In this document: positions 16,501-25,412 of the stretch, in pieces
Position numbering within the stretch: position 1 is the first letter of the stretch
How the letters are laid out: the number at the start of each line of letters is the position of its first letter
Source of the DNA: DASUFF01 sp036274695
Lineage (GTDB): Bacteria; UBA10199; JACPAL01; GCA-016699445
DNA: 63,025 nucleotides
Reading direction: 5' to 3'
Assembly (NCBI GenBank): GCA_036274695.1
Contig: DASUFF010000003.1
Coordinates: forward strand, 1 to 63,025
The notes under the pieces: model-generated
Told to the model about the DNA's origin: nothing
Database searches by the model: none
The model's input: the letters and a program-made list of their open reading frames with translations, nothing else
Made by a program: the position numbers and the translations under genes

Positions 16501-19500
16501 CCCGTACTTGAAGGAGCAGCTGAAGAAGTACTTCGAGGGAGGCTGGAGGACGTTCAACAAGGACAATCCCGGAGTTTACGAGAGCGACGCGGTCCATGCG
16601 CGCCTGGCCGAGGCCCATCCGGAATATTTCCGCGCCGGCGGGTTCGACCAATTCATGAAGGACCATCCCGAGATCTTCATGAAGATGCGCGAAGGCAACG
16701 ACGGCGGCGGGCACAACTCGCCCGATGGCACGCCGACCTACCGCTTGGTTCAGGACGTGGTCCTGAATCCGGACGGAGAGAAGACCAAAAACATCTCCAC
16801 GGGCGGCTACGCCGACGGCGTTTCGCTCGCCGACGCCTTGCTCTCCGGAGCGGCGGGCGCCCAGTCCGGAAGCCTCTTCGAGATCACGCAGGAAGCCGAT
16901 CTCCCGAATCAGGTGAAGAGCCTGCTGATGGAAGTGGCCGACCCCGATTCGCCCCGCCAGGCCATCAGCACCACGAGCGAATTCGGAAAGCCCATCAACG
17001 TGGCGTTGAACGCCTTCGCGCAGGCTTATCAGGACCTGATCGGCACCAACGACGCGAACGCGCTCCTGGACATCCTCGCGCGCGAGCCCGTGGCGTCGGT
17101 CAAGTTCCACCGCCAATTCTGGGACAACGGCATCGCCACCGAAGACGCCGCCCTCCGCGGCGTCCTGAAAAACTCGGCCCTCTTCGACCGCGTGTGGGAT
17201 TACCTCCTGGGCGACCGCACGACGGGCCGCGAGCAGGCCGTGGAGGCGATCGCGAAACTGGTGAAGGAAGACGAGGCCGCGGCCTACGCCGCGTATCAAA
17301 AGCGCCTGAAAGACCACGGCGACAAGCCGAATCCCCCGGTCTGGAATCCGGTGCGCGACAACGCCAAGGCGCAGTTGATCACCTTCTTCCGCGTCTTCCG
17401 CACCAACATGGTGCAGAACGGCTCCGTCGACGCCGAGTGGGCCTACGTGTTGGTCGGTCGTTCCATCACGCGCATGCCCCGTCAATTCCTGGATCGTTTC
17501 AAGGCCACGGGCGAGTTCCCGACCGTTCAGGACGTCATCGGAACGATCGAAGGCGACGCGGTTCAATACCTCACCCAGTTGATGGGGAGGGCGCTGGCCG
17601 TCGAGGCCCGGCGGGCCGACGCCTACGAGCTGAAGGCCTTCGATCAAGTCCCGGGCGTTCAGGTTCATACGGAATCGCGGGGCGAAGACGGAAGCGATAC
17701 GATTCGCGTGCGTCCCACGGCCGGCGTCGATCAAAAAGAGTTCGCCAAGGCCGCTCTGGCCCAGGGTTTCGGCGCCGTCGCGCGCGTCATGCGCCAGGGC
17801 GACGTCTTCAACCGTTTCTTCACGCCCGCTCCGGGACGCGAATTCTATTTCGACCGCGTCCCCGCCGCCGAAGGCGAGCGGGGTCCCCGCGTCGCCGGCG
17901 TGCGCGTCACCCAGGACGGCCGCGAGATCGCGCGCGTGACGATGCCTTCGGAGACGGAAGTCGTGATGTCCTACGACGTCCCGCGCGACGCCTACGGAAA
18001 GCTCGAGCCGAGGAGGCTGTCCTACAGCTACGCCCTGACCGAGCCGTTCCCCGGCGTGCAGGAATGGAAGCTCGACCGCGAGCGCGTTCAACGCGAATCC
18101 ACCGCCATCTTCGGCGAGCTTTTGACCGGCGGCCCTCTCGATTACGAGGGCAAGGGCGTCCGCGACGTTTATAGCGACCGCCGCGAGCTGCCCCGCGAGC
18201 GCAACGCGGAATACGCGCGCATCGTCGGCGAGGGCTACGAAGTCTTCCAGCGCGACGGCGTGACCCACCCCGGACTCGTCGGCGTGGAGAGCCTCCGCGG
18301 CGCGGTTTTGGCCACCAATCATCCGGATTTCGTGACCGATCGCTTCCAGCTCCTGCACGGTCATTTTTTCCAGACCTTCGGAGCCGGCATCGCCGCCGCG
18401 GGGTCCATCGAGGTCGCTTCGCGCAATACGGAAGTCTCGGCCTTGGAAAAGGGCGGGTTCAAGCAGTCGGCGTCGATCGTCTCGCGCGATGCGGAAGGCC
18501 GCGCGGTCAGCCAGGTCGACACGGGCTTCATCAACCTCGATCCGAAAAGCCGTTTCGCTCCGATGAACGAGCCGGCCGCCGCCGAGATTCCGTCGCCGCT
18601 CACGGCCCCGAATTTCAGCGGTTTCGCCGCGTATCCGATCTGGCAGGCCTTCACGAAGGTGACCCGCCAGGACATCATCGACTACACGGCCTTCGATCCG
18701 AACGCGATCCATCACAGCGATTTCGTGGCCCACATGGCGGGCTTGGACCAGGGCATCATCGCCCAGGGCATGCTGGTCCACGGCAAGATGGTCTCGCACC
18801 TGATCGGCGGATTCCTGAAGGGCGACCTCTCCCGCGCCGTGGGCGTGAAGACGCATTTCACGGGCAAGGTGCATCCGGACGAGGATCTCGATTTGGTTTT
18901 GAACCGCGCCGGCGTTCAGGGGGACTACGAAGTCCTCCGGTTCGACGCCGTCAACGCCGAGGGCAACGTCGTCGTCACGCAGGAATGGACCGTCAAACGT
19001 TCGCCTCAGGTCCTGGCCTTCCCGGGCCAGGGTTTCCAGAAGGCCGGCATGTGGGACGAGGTCCTGCGCCGCTACGCCGCCCCGCAAAACGCGGCGCCGG
19101 AGTTGAGCGCCGCCTACGCCCGCGCGGCCAAGGCCCAGAAGGATTTCCTCAAACAGGTGGATGAAACGAGTCTCAAGGAATGGGGCTTCCGCCTCTCCGA
19201 CGTCGTCAAACACAACCCTAAGACTCTGAGCTTCACCGTCCGCGAAGCTTACGACGGGCAGGACTACCGCGGAACGCGCGTCGGGGAACGCGTCACCGTG
19301 AGAAACGCGCAAGGCGTCTTGAGCGAGACCGATTTCGCCCAGCCGGCCTTGTACGTTTCCTACGTCCTCGATTTGATCGGCATGCGCGAGCTAGGGCTCA
19401 TCGACCCTAACGCCGACGTCGTATACAACTCCCTCGGCAAGATCGCGGGCCTGGTGGCCGTCGGGGCCATCGACGCGGTCACGGGCCTCAAGATCGCCCG

Positions 19501-22500
19501 CGTCCGCGGTGCGTGTATGGGGGAAGTCAAGGGAGCCTTCGGCGTGGCGAGCTTGAAGAACGCCGGGGGTCTCTGGGCCCTAGTCTCGCGCGAGGCCGAC
19601 AAGATCCGGTCCGAGTTGGGCCCGGACTACGATGTCTACGCGACGAACCAAAACTCCACGCAGCAGGTGGGCTTCGCCGGAACCGAGAGGGGCGTGAAGG
19701 AGCTGATCGCGCGTCTAGAGAACGGCGGGACCGACGGCATCAAGGTCCAGCGCCTGGATAAGATCATCAATCCCTTCCACACGCCGCTCTACGGCGAGGC
19801 GGGCGACCGCTTCCAGCGTTTCTTGGCGGGAATTCCGATGGAGACGTCGGGGTTGAACCGCCTGATCTTGAATTCGACCGGCCGGCGCTTCGATGCGTCC
19901 CGGGGCGACATCCGCGCCTCGCTCGCCGACCACATCCGCATGCCGATCCGCGTCGCGGACGGTTTCGAAGCGGCCGTCACGGCCAACCCGACGGCGGACG
20001 TCTTGGAGCTCGGACACGTGTCCGAGCTGCCGAAACGTTTGGCCGAGACTGTGGTCGACCGGAAGTTGGCGTGGAAGGGCCGGGGACGCTCGGCCCAGGA
20101 GCATTTCGGGGCGATCACCTATGCGACCCCCGACGATCGCATCGAAGTAAAGACCCGCGCCGCAAAGATCGTGCGCCTTGTCCCCAAAGCGGCGCCGGCC
20201 GCGAGCCCGGCCGTCGCCGGCGTTTCCGCTCCTTCGGCCGCCGCCTCGCCTGCGGTCGCCGCTTCCGCCGGATTCGCTCCGGCCGGAGCGGGCGTCGCCG
20301 GAAAGTATCTCGAGCCGCCGGTCGCCGGTTCTCCGGAGCACAAAACACTTTCTCAAGACGTCCGCGCCATCACGGGCGCCTTGCTCGCGCGCGAAACGGG
20401 CATCTACACGGGACTCCGCGGCGGATCGATCGCCCCCGACGACGCCGACCATGTCGGCCGCGCCGTCGCGGCCTTGGCGGCCCTGGGCCCCGGCGCGATC
20501 GAAGGCATCGAAGCGGAGCTCAAGTTCCGCCAGGAGGCCTCGACCCGGTTCAGCGGAAACGACAAAAAGGTCCAGGAATTCTTGATCAACTCCCTGGAAG
20601 GATCGCTGCCTCTCCTGCGCGACGCGCGCAAACGCCTGAAGGAAAGCCAAGGCGGCGGCAAGGGCGTCGACGTCGACTCGCCCGAATTCCAAACGGGCGT
20701 GACCAAGGTGGTCGCCAAAGCGGCGGGTGACCTGGGTCTTGTCCGCGTCTCGCGCGATCAGTTGACGGACCGCACGAGTTACGTCGCCGAAATCGGAGCC
20801 GACGGCACGCTCTACAAGCCGGGCGGCAAGGAACCGGTTCAGACGAAGTCCCGTCTGGATCAGGTGGTTGCGAACACGACCAGCCGGTTCGTGAAGATGA
20901 TGACCTCGGATTACAAGGGCATCCGCTTCCACATGGACAAGATCGAGCACAACGGCGCCGAGTCCAACGCGTGGAATTTCGCCGTGGAGCTGAGGGCCTT
21001 GGAGAAGCAGGGGACCTTGGGTTCGCTCAGCGAATCCGCTCTCGCCAGCACGCGTCGCCGTTTGGCCAACCAATTGGACGCCGACGGCATCGGCCGCGTT
21101 CGGGCGTTGGCCGAAACCGCGCGTGAACAGGGTTTCGCCGGTTCGGCGCGGATCTTGGACGGCTTGGCCGACGAGGCCCGCGAGAGCCTCCGCGTCGGCG
21201 GTTTGCCCCCTCTGCATTCCTTCGACATGACGATGTTCGAGCCGCTCTACGGAACCGAAGGCCGCGGCCGCGAAGTGACGCGCGGCATGGCTCCGGAGAA
21301 GGCGATCGCTTACTTGAAGGAAAACGGCCTCATCGATCCCGCGCTCGCCGATCGTATGGCGGATTACGTGGCGGGTAAGGCGTCGCTTAAAGGCGAGCGC
21401 GTTCTCGTGACGGCCAGCGGAACCATCTCCACGCCGCTCGTGGCCTTCCTGTTGGAACAGGGCGCGGAAGTCGTGTTGACCACCACGCGCGATCGCGGCT
21501 CCGTCAATCAGGAACTCCACGACCTCTTCCAGGATCACGCCGCCCGCGGCGCTCGCCTGGAGGTCAAGACCGGCTTCGGTTTCAATCCGACCAATTATAC
21601 CAAATTAGTCGACGAGCTGACGTCCGACGGTTTCGCGCCGACCATCTTCTTGAACGGCGCCGGCGTGAGCGACTACGGTTTGTTCAACGACGTGAGCCAG
21701 GAAGATTGGCACGCCGTCTCCGAATCCCTGGTGCGCGCGCCCTTGTACATCCTGCGCCAGTTGGCGAAGTGGTTCCAACGGGAGCAGAACGGCGTGACCA
21801 CCGCCTACCTGGAGCTCGCCAGCCCCGCGGCGCATCGTCCGTTGACGGGCAGCGGGTCTTATCGGGCCGCCAAGAACGCCCTCGATTCCCTCGGTTGGCT
21901 GGAACACTTGGTCAACACGGAAAACCTGCGGCACGCCGACGGCGCGCCTTTCTTCGTGGGCAAGCAGTTGGTCGTCGGATGGGTCAATCCGGGCGAAGAG
22001 GCCAGCGGCAAGCTTATGACGGAAATGCGGGACACGTCGCTCGGCGTCGAACGCGAGGCCAAACAGGAAACGGGCGTCTTGCTCCATACCTTCAACGGCG
22101 CCACGATGGCGACGGCCGCCATGGGCGTCCTCCATCCCGCCCACCGCGCGAAGGGAGAGCGCCTGAACGCCTTGGGCAACTTCGATCATCCGAAGCTCGA
22201 AGAGAACGGCCGCCTGGCCCGCATCATGGAAAAGGTCGGGAAGGCGGAAAAAGACAGGCACGACAAGGCCCGCGAGGCCAACGGCAAGCGCGCGCTGACG
22301 GCGGTCGAATCCCTCCGTCACATGGGCCGCACCGAAGAGGCCGAGGCCTTGGATCGGGAGCAGAAAGACATTCAGCGCCGCGCCGAGAGCCATCCCTTCC
22401 AGCATGGCCTGCTCTTCCGCGTGTGGGACACGTCCTTCTACGTTCAAGACTCCGCCCGCGGCGTCGATACCTTCGACGACAAGCGCCACGTGAAGGCCAA

Positions 22501-25093
22501 GCCCGACGACCTGGTCGCCGTCTCCGTCGCGGCCGTGGGGCCGTACGGCAAGACCGTCGTCGGCAACTACCGCAATCCGCTGGAGCGTTTCGGCGAGACC
22601 GGCGAGTGGGGCGGGGCGGATTGGACCGAGTTGGTCCGCTTCATGCCGGACATTCCCCAAGACTTGAAACCCGAAGACTACGCCAAGGGCGTCGCCCCCG
22701 ACGGTAAACCCTGGCGCGAGAAGATCTTCTCGCAGGCGGGCCTGCGCCAATTGGATCACCTGGCGCGCCGCCGCCGCCTCGAGGCCACGAAGCTCGACGA
22801 GGACGCGATGGTCCCGCTCGCCGCCGGCAACCGCGAATTGATCCGCCGCCACCGCGACGCGGGCCACCAGGTCCACGTCGAGGAAGCCTTCAATTCCGAC
22901 ACGGGCGAGCGCGAAACCCGCGTTTACGCGCGCGTCCCGCAGGGCGAGGACGTGATGTCCTGGGTGGTCGATTCCCTGAACGTGACGACGCTGGCCGACC
23001 TTCCCGGAGGCACGGACAGCTTCTTCAAGGGCATCACCGGCATCTCCGCGAACGAATCGATCATCAAATCCTACGCGACCGTCCTGGCGCGCATCTCGGT
23101 TTCGCAGATGCTTCGGTTCATGGGCATGAACGCGACGGACATCCGCCGCGAGATCACGGCGGCGGCCATCGACGTCGTGGCCGGCATCGGCATGGTCGAT
23201 TTCAACCCGACCGACGAGATGATCACCGCCGCCCGCGTCAGCGAAAAAACGGAAAAGGACGCGATCATCTACGCGATCCCGAACGCGGTCACCTCGCCCA
23301 AGACCAACCAGTTGGGCGCCGCCGGCACGAGCACCACGACCTCCGAGGCCTGCGCCACCGGACCCGGAGCGCTCAAACTGGCCGAGGACGCGTATTTCGC
23401 GTCGAAGGCGCATTTCCAGGAAACCCTGACGGCCTTCACGGCCGGCTTGGTCTCCGAAGACCGTCTCTATTTGGCCGGCGTGGAGATGTACCTGAAGGCC
23501 TACTTCCTCTGGTCCGTCGACCACGCGCAGACGCCCGCCAACGTCCAGTCCTTCGACGCCTTGGGCGATCGGGGCGCTATGGCGCGCGACGACTTCATGA
23601 AAAAACTGGGATTGCCTCCCTACCTGGGGCTCGCCTCGCACAACGAAGATCGCGACGGCTTCATCGCCGGCGTCATGATCGGCGCCATGGCCTTCTACCC
23701 GCGCCTGTTGGCGGATTTGACGGGAGCGCGCCCGGTGGCGCGCTTGATCGGCGTCACGGGCTCGACCGATTTCGATCCGAAGATCAGCGGCGGCAAAGCC
23801 GAGCGTTCCAACACCGCGCCCGGCGTCGAAGGCCAAGTGCTGGTCGTCACCCGCCTGATCGAACGGTTGGAGCGGGCCGGTTACGTGTTGGAAGACATCG
23901 TGGCCTGGTTCACGCACTCGACGGGCACGATGGGCGACGACAAGCAGTCCGAGGCCTTGAGGCTGGCCCTGGAATTGGCGAACGCCGCGGCGCCGGGAAC
24001 GGCCATCGAGGTCTTTTTAAAGGCCATCTTCGGCCACGGCCTGGGCGCCACCATGTTCGAGCAGTGCCTGGCGCTCGCCTTCCTGCACGCCGGTTACACG
24101 CTGGGCCAACCGTCGCTCAGCCGCTTGATCGAGCCGACGGCCGAGAATCCCCACATGTTCCCGAGCCGCAGTCCCTTGAACGTCTACGGCGCCATCGGCC
24201 GCAGCCCGCGTCGCGGTGTGGCCGGTACGAACTTCGGTTTCCACGGCGAAAACCGCGCGTGGGCGATGTTCGCCGACACGAGCGGATACACTTCCGTCGA
24301 AAGCGCCGTGGCGGCGATGGAGAGAAAAGTCCGCACCGAGGCCCAGGCGGTCGCCGATTGGCACGCCAACCGCGGCGGCAAGCAGGACGACATCACCTCC
24401 TACAACACGGCGCACGCCCCTCTGGACTCTCATCGTCACGCCCAGTTCCTGGGCGCCCACGCACGGACCCTGGCGATGATGATGGTGGAAAGGGAAATGA
24501 CGGGCCGCAGCTTCGACTTCGACAACAACCTCGAAAACGAGGTCCTGGCCTACGAGTCCTATCTGATCCAGTCCGGCGCCTTGCCGGGACGGTTGAGTCT
24601 GGCGCACGCGAAGGCCGCCAAGGCCGTCGGCGCCGACTTCCCGCCGCCGGATCAGCGAGTGACGGAGGCCCATCGCCGCGAGCGGACCGTGGAGGACGGC
24701 CGCGTTCGGAACGCCTACGCGTCGTATGGAGACGATTTTGCCGACGTCGCGGGCGTGGTGGGCGTCGATCAGGCCTTCGTGGCCGATTTCCTCAAAAAGT
24801 ACGACCTCGTCATGGGGGCGATCAACCGCGGCGGCTCGCAGCCGCGCGATTGGACCTTCCTGGCCAAGGATTATCTGGTGCGGATCGGCAACCCCAAACT
24901 GGCGGCCCGCCTTCAAAGCGTGCTCGCGGATTTGAGCCGCAACTACGGAAACGATTCCGCCCTTGCGCAGGCCACGTCCCTTCTGGTGTACCAGCAGGCG
25001 TCGCGGAACCAGGCCGATCAGGTCGATTGGGCGAGGATCCGCCAGGTGTGGATCGCGCGGAGGCAGGAAGGCTCCGCCGGTTCGACGCATTAA
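13562..25093 (+). CDS. Type I fatty acid synthase-like megasynthase lacking an internal ACP
   Basis: This 3843-aa protein is one uninterrupted frame. Domains seen in order: acyltransferase with 'SGHSQGL' (Ser350) and 'SPFHH' (His585); FMN-type enoyl reductase-like barrel starting 'FGMAAMTGPGSSK' (794); hotdog dehydratase with 'FDPNAIHHSD' (Asp1712/His1717, MaoC-like D-x-N-x-x-H); a second transferase of malonyl/palmitoyl type with 'FPGQG' (1820-1824), 'YNSLGK' (Ser1957) and 'NPFH' (His2073); an Ala/Pro-rich linker (about 2208-2250); ketoreductase with 'VLVTASG' (2614-2620), Ser2754 and 'YRAAK' (Tyr2767/Lys2771); ketosynthase with 'EACATG' (Cys3264), 'THSTGT' (His3452), Lys3487 and 'FGHGLGA' (His3492). 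This is the order of fungal/actinobacterial FAS I, but longer (~3100 aa in actinobacteria), and no carrier motif is found between MPT and KR. A free ACP gene follows. Start ATG 13562 has AGAGG upstream; 13568 is possible. Confidence 0.88.
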   Translation: MRMSFTITPSAGSGTLFSLTNGSISLSVSQNILSGLQALGWTNVVGSDNSFDVRALQQNVSQFLSEGRTEGLELPPAALDALRKFADTGDLTEPVITHLGTLIGAQQASLAPVASSTNGVDQVVRFAPTALASLYDVEESVLAKALYAEPVPALIQAEVASLRNALEAAGGVTRGLQDSRKASSEQKERIEAVWVTLARLDRLVGVSGPDVTDEVKELRGVAEVFLGRLGLKPMAQGALALREKKYRLLLVAPGQANEFIGLLKEVYQRSAAAKRFIDDVAVPTLRQEGIDVAGYLSQDMASLNLEQNKKVLNSSRISQPLILATQLALLEELKTYGYDPRFVTAGSGHSQGLLLAAVAAGISDPAEALGIVAVHGREMQNGTKPANAQLPMISILGLSRPELTRLSTQITLHLAFVNGIPGVCPPLTKDQLRDLSKRYEPRMLYGKVLPIDEMANDTEQRGRFAFLKNYFEGGFAVTDEQLQELGLPAGLNAVGRLVTRPDVESVYPTLVNMEPTDGSRTRGVMPAYIVSGTNEANRLLLSVIGNKDLGFEPHPSVRMVGFDWKDRKETVFPKTAILPTSSPFHHAGQQGAALQKSLMRADHTSGTSLFPVVLNSDSHTMDELGLNPRQQSQRITAEQHVRYVDWRKVVDRLLTFGDTALPAVFVNLGDDVVGGFTNAVAGSRAVTISSASKDGKGFASLTSRSAGDFRLRTAPLQDASLYEPIEPQVLAGRPWVDGKFLGPLGYLSSVRLGVDNERRDLIRRIRGLVDFTNPAAPKLKSDPLLGLLGAEGPFGMAAMTGPGSSKLVGAVARAGRTAFLAAGNYPPKNHLGVSTKQAFMTGLIDTAWETTRKTDSETGALTDGDLTFDGGKVVRGSIEDYERRSLTDGRFLNGGRFTGSMKSFGINLMHGAAGFCEPQCDATVEMFDRGLPIDKISIGLYLIQKLEELNRYIPMIARGMRFSPLLPNMKQIGEYQDVQIPYLKEQLKKYFEGGWRTFNKDNPGVYESDAVHARLAEAHPEYFRAGGFDQFMKDHPEIFMKMREGNDGGGHNSPDGTPTYRLVQDVVLNPDGEKTKNISTGGYADGVSLADALLSGAAGAQSGSLFEITQEADLPNQVKSLLMEVADPDSPRQAISTTSEFGKPINVALNAFAQAYQDLIGTNDANALLDILAREPVASVKFHRQFWDNGIATEDAALRGVLKNSALFDRVWDYLLGDRTTGREQAVEAIAKLVKEDEAAAYAAYQKRLKDHGDKPNPPVWNPVRDNAKAQLITFFRVFRTNMVQNGSVDAEWAYVLVGRSITRMPRQFLDRFKATGEFPTVQDVIGTIEGDAVQYLTQLMGRALAVEARRADAYELKAFDQVPGVQVHTESRGEDGSDTIRVRPTAGVDQKEFAKAALAQGFGAVARVMRQGDVFNRFFTPAPGREFYFDRVPAAEGERGPRVAGVRVTQDGREIARVTMPSETEVVMSYDVPRDAYGKLEPRRLSYSYALTEPFPGVQEWKLDRERVQRESTAIFGELLTGGPLDYEGKGVRDVYSDRRELPRERNAEYARIVGEGYEVFQRDGVTHPGLVGVESLRGAVLATNHPDFVTDRFQLLHGHFFQTFGAGIAAAGSIEVASRNTEVSALEKGGFKQSASIVSRDAEGRAVSQVDTGFINLDPKSRFAPMNEPAAAEIPSPLTAPNFSGFAAYPIWQAFTKVTRQDIIDYTAFDPNAIHHSDFVAHMAGLDQGIIAQGMLVHGKMVSHLIGGFLKGDLSRAVGVKTHFTGKVHPDEDLDLVLNRAGVQGDYEVLRFDAVNAEGNVVVTQEWTVKRSPQVLAFPGQGFQKAGMWDEVLRRYAAPQNAAPELSAAYARAAKAQKDFLKQVDETSLKEWGFRLSDVVKHNPKTLSFTVREAYDGQDYRGTRVGERVTVRNAQGVLSETDFAQPALYVSYVLDLIGMRELGLIDPNADVVYNSLGKIAGLVAVGAIDAVTGLKIARVRGACMGEVKGAFGVASLKNAGGLWALVSREADKIRSELGPDYDVYATNQNSTQQVGFAGTERGVKELIARLENGGTDGIKVQRLDKIINPFHTPLYGEAGDRFQRFLAGIPMETSGLNRLILNSTGRRFDASRGDIRASLADHIRMPIRVADGFEAAVTANPTADVLELGHVSELPKRLAETVVDRKLAWKGRGRSAQEHFGAITYATPDDRIEVKTRAAKIVRLVPKAAPAASPAVAGVSAPSAAASPAVAASAGFAPAGAGVAGKYLEPPVAGSPEHKTLSQDVRAITGALLARETGIYTGLRGGSIAPDDADHVGRAVAALAALGPGAIEGIEAELKFRQEASTRFSGNDKKVQEFLINSLEGSLPLLRDARKRLKESQGGGKGVDVDSPEFQTGVTKVVAKAAGDLGLVRVSRDQLTDRTSYVAEIGADGTLYKPGGKEPVQTKSRLDQVVANTTSRFVKMMTSDYKGIRFHMDKIEHNGAESNAWNFAVELRALEKQGTLGSLSESALASTRRRLANQLDADGIGRVRALAETAREQGFAGSARILDGLADEARESLRVGGLPPLHSFDMTMFEPLYGTEGRGREVTRGMAPEKAIAYLKENGLIDPALADRMADYVAGKASLKGERVLVTASGTISTPLVAFLLEQGAEVVLTTTRDRGSVNQELHDLFQDHAARGARLEVKTGFGFNPTNYTKLVDELTSDGFAPTIFLNGAGVSDYGLFNDVSQEDWHAVSESLVRAPLYILRQLAKWFQREQNGVTTAYLELASPAAHRPLTGSGSYRAAKNALDSLGWLEHLVNTENLRHADGAPFFVGKQLVVGWVNPGEEASGKLMTEMRDTSLGVEREAKQETGVLLHTFNGATMATAAMGVLHPAHRAKGERLNALGNFDHPKLEENGRLARIMEKVGKAEKDRHDKAREANGKRALTAVESLRHMGRTEEAEALDREQKDIQRRAESHPFQHGLLFRVWDTSFYVQDSARGVDTFDDKRHVKAKPDDLVAVSVAAVGPYGKTVVGNYRNPLERFGETGEWGGADWTELVRFMPDIPQDLKPEDYAKGVAPDGKPWREKIFSQAGLRQLDHLARRRRLEATKLDEDAMVPLAAGNRELIRRHRDAGHQVHVEEAFNSDTGERETRVYARVPQGEDVMSWVVDSLNVTTLADLPGGTDSFFKGITGISANESIIKSYATVLARISVSQMLRFMGMNATDIRREITAAAIDVVAGIGMVDFNPTDEMITAARVSEKTEKDAIIYAIPNAVTSPKTNQLGAAGTSTTTSEACATGPGALKLAEDAYFASKAHFQETLTAFTAGLVSEDRLYLAGVEMYLKAYFLWSVDHAQTPANVQSFDALGDRGAMARDDFMKKLGLPPYLGLASHNEDRDGFIAGVMIGAMAFYPRLLADLTGARPVARLIGVTGSTDFDPKISGGKAERSNTAPGVEGQVLVVTRLIERLERAGYVLEDIVAWFTHSTGTMGDDKQSEALRLALELANAAAPGTAIEVFLKAIFGHGLGATMFEQCLALAFLHAGYTLGQPSLSRLIEPTAENPHMFPSRSPLNVYGAIGRSPRRGVAGTNFGFHGENRAWAMFADTSGYTSVESAVAAMERKVRTEAQAVADWHANRGGKQDDITSYNTAHAPLDSHRHAQFLGAHARTLAMMMVEREMTGRSFDFDNNLENEVLAYESYLIQSGALPGRLSLAHAKAAKAVGADFPPPDQRVTEAHRRERTVEDGRVRNAYASYGDDFADVAGVVGVDQAFVADFLKKYDLVMGAINRGGSQPRDWTFLAKDYLVRIGNPKLAARLQSVLADLSRNYGNDSALAQATSLLVYQQASRNQADQVDWARIRQVWIARRQEGSAGSTH

Positions 25094-25122
25094 TCGAAAC
25101 GAACGTTTAAGAGGAGACGCAC

Positions 25123-25410
25123 ATGATCTTCATGACCATTTCCCCGCTGTTCGGCGGTTCGCTGACGAACCAGACCGCCTATGACAACGCCCTCAATACG
25201 GTGCGCGGGATCATTTTCGAGGCGACGAGCAACGACAAGGCGCTGTCCGCTGCGGCCTCCGCGACCCTCGCCGAATTCGGCGATTCCGGAACGCTTCCGA
25301 ATGTGATCAACGGACTCTGCAACGTCTCGGGATTTACGTTGGACGAGGTCAAGGCGCGCAAGGTCGAGACCCTCGGACAGGCCGCCCAGCTCATCATCGA
25401 CCGGGGATAG
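25123..25410 (+). CDS. Discrete acyl carrier protein
   Basis: This 95-aa protein follows the megasynthase by 29 bases with an AAGAGGAG ribosome site. After a ~18-residue leader it aligns by eye along the whole of bacterial ACP: helix I 'VRGII', the segment 'ATLAEFGDSGTLPNVI' against '…VEDLGADSLDTVEL', and C-terminal 'KVETLGQAAQLI' against 'KITTVQAAIDYI'. Ser55 is the expected phosphopantetheine site, but the motif is D-S-G rather than D-S-L. It is rather less acidic than typical ACP. Inferred role: carrier in trans for the adjacent FAS I-like enzyme, which has no carrier of its own. Confidence 0.8.
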   Translation: MIFMTISPLFGGSLTNQTAYDNALNTVRGIIFEATSNDKALSAAASATLAEFGDSGTLPNVINGLCNVSGFTLDEVKARKVETLGQAAQLIIDRG

Positions 25411-25412
25411 TT

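Noticed and set aside
14045..19312. A 1755-codon open frame on the minus strand within the megasynthase
   Set aside because: It is an antisense shadow of a GC-rich gene; the plus-strand frame has intact catalytic motifs throughout and the minus frame has none.
18960..20160. Second transferase domain as an inactive relic
   Set aside because: Despite the YNSLGK change, the Ser nucleophile, PGQG and PFH motifs are all present, so I treat it as probably active.
20400..20800. Cryptic ACP after the Ala/Pro linker ('GLRGGSIAPDD' or 'VDVDSPEF')
   Set aside because: Neither Ser is followed by the helix II pattern of ACP, while the separate 95-aa protein shows it along its length.
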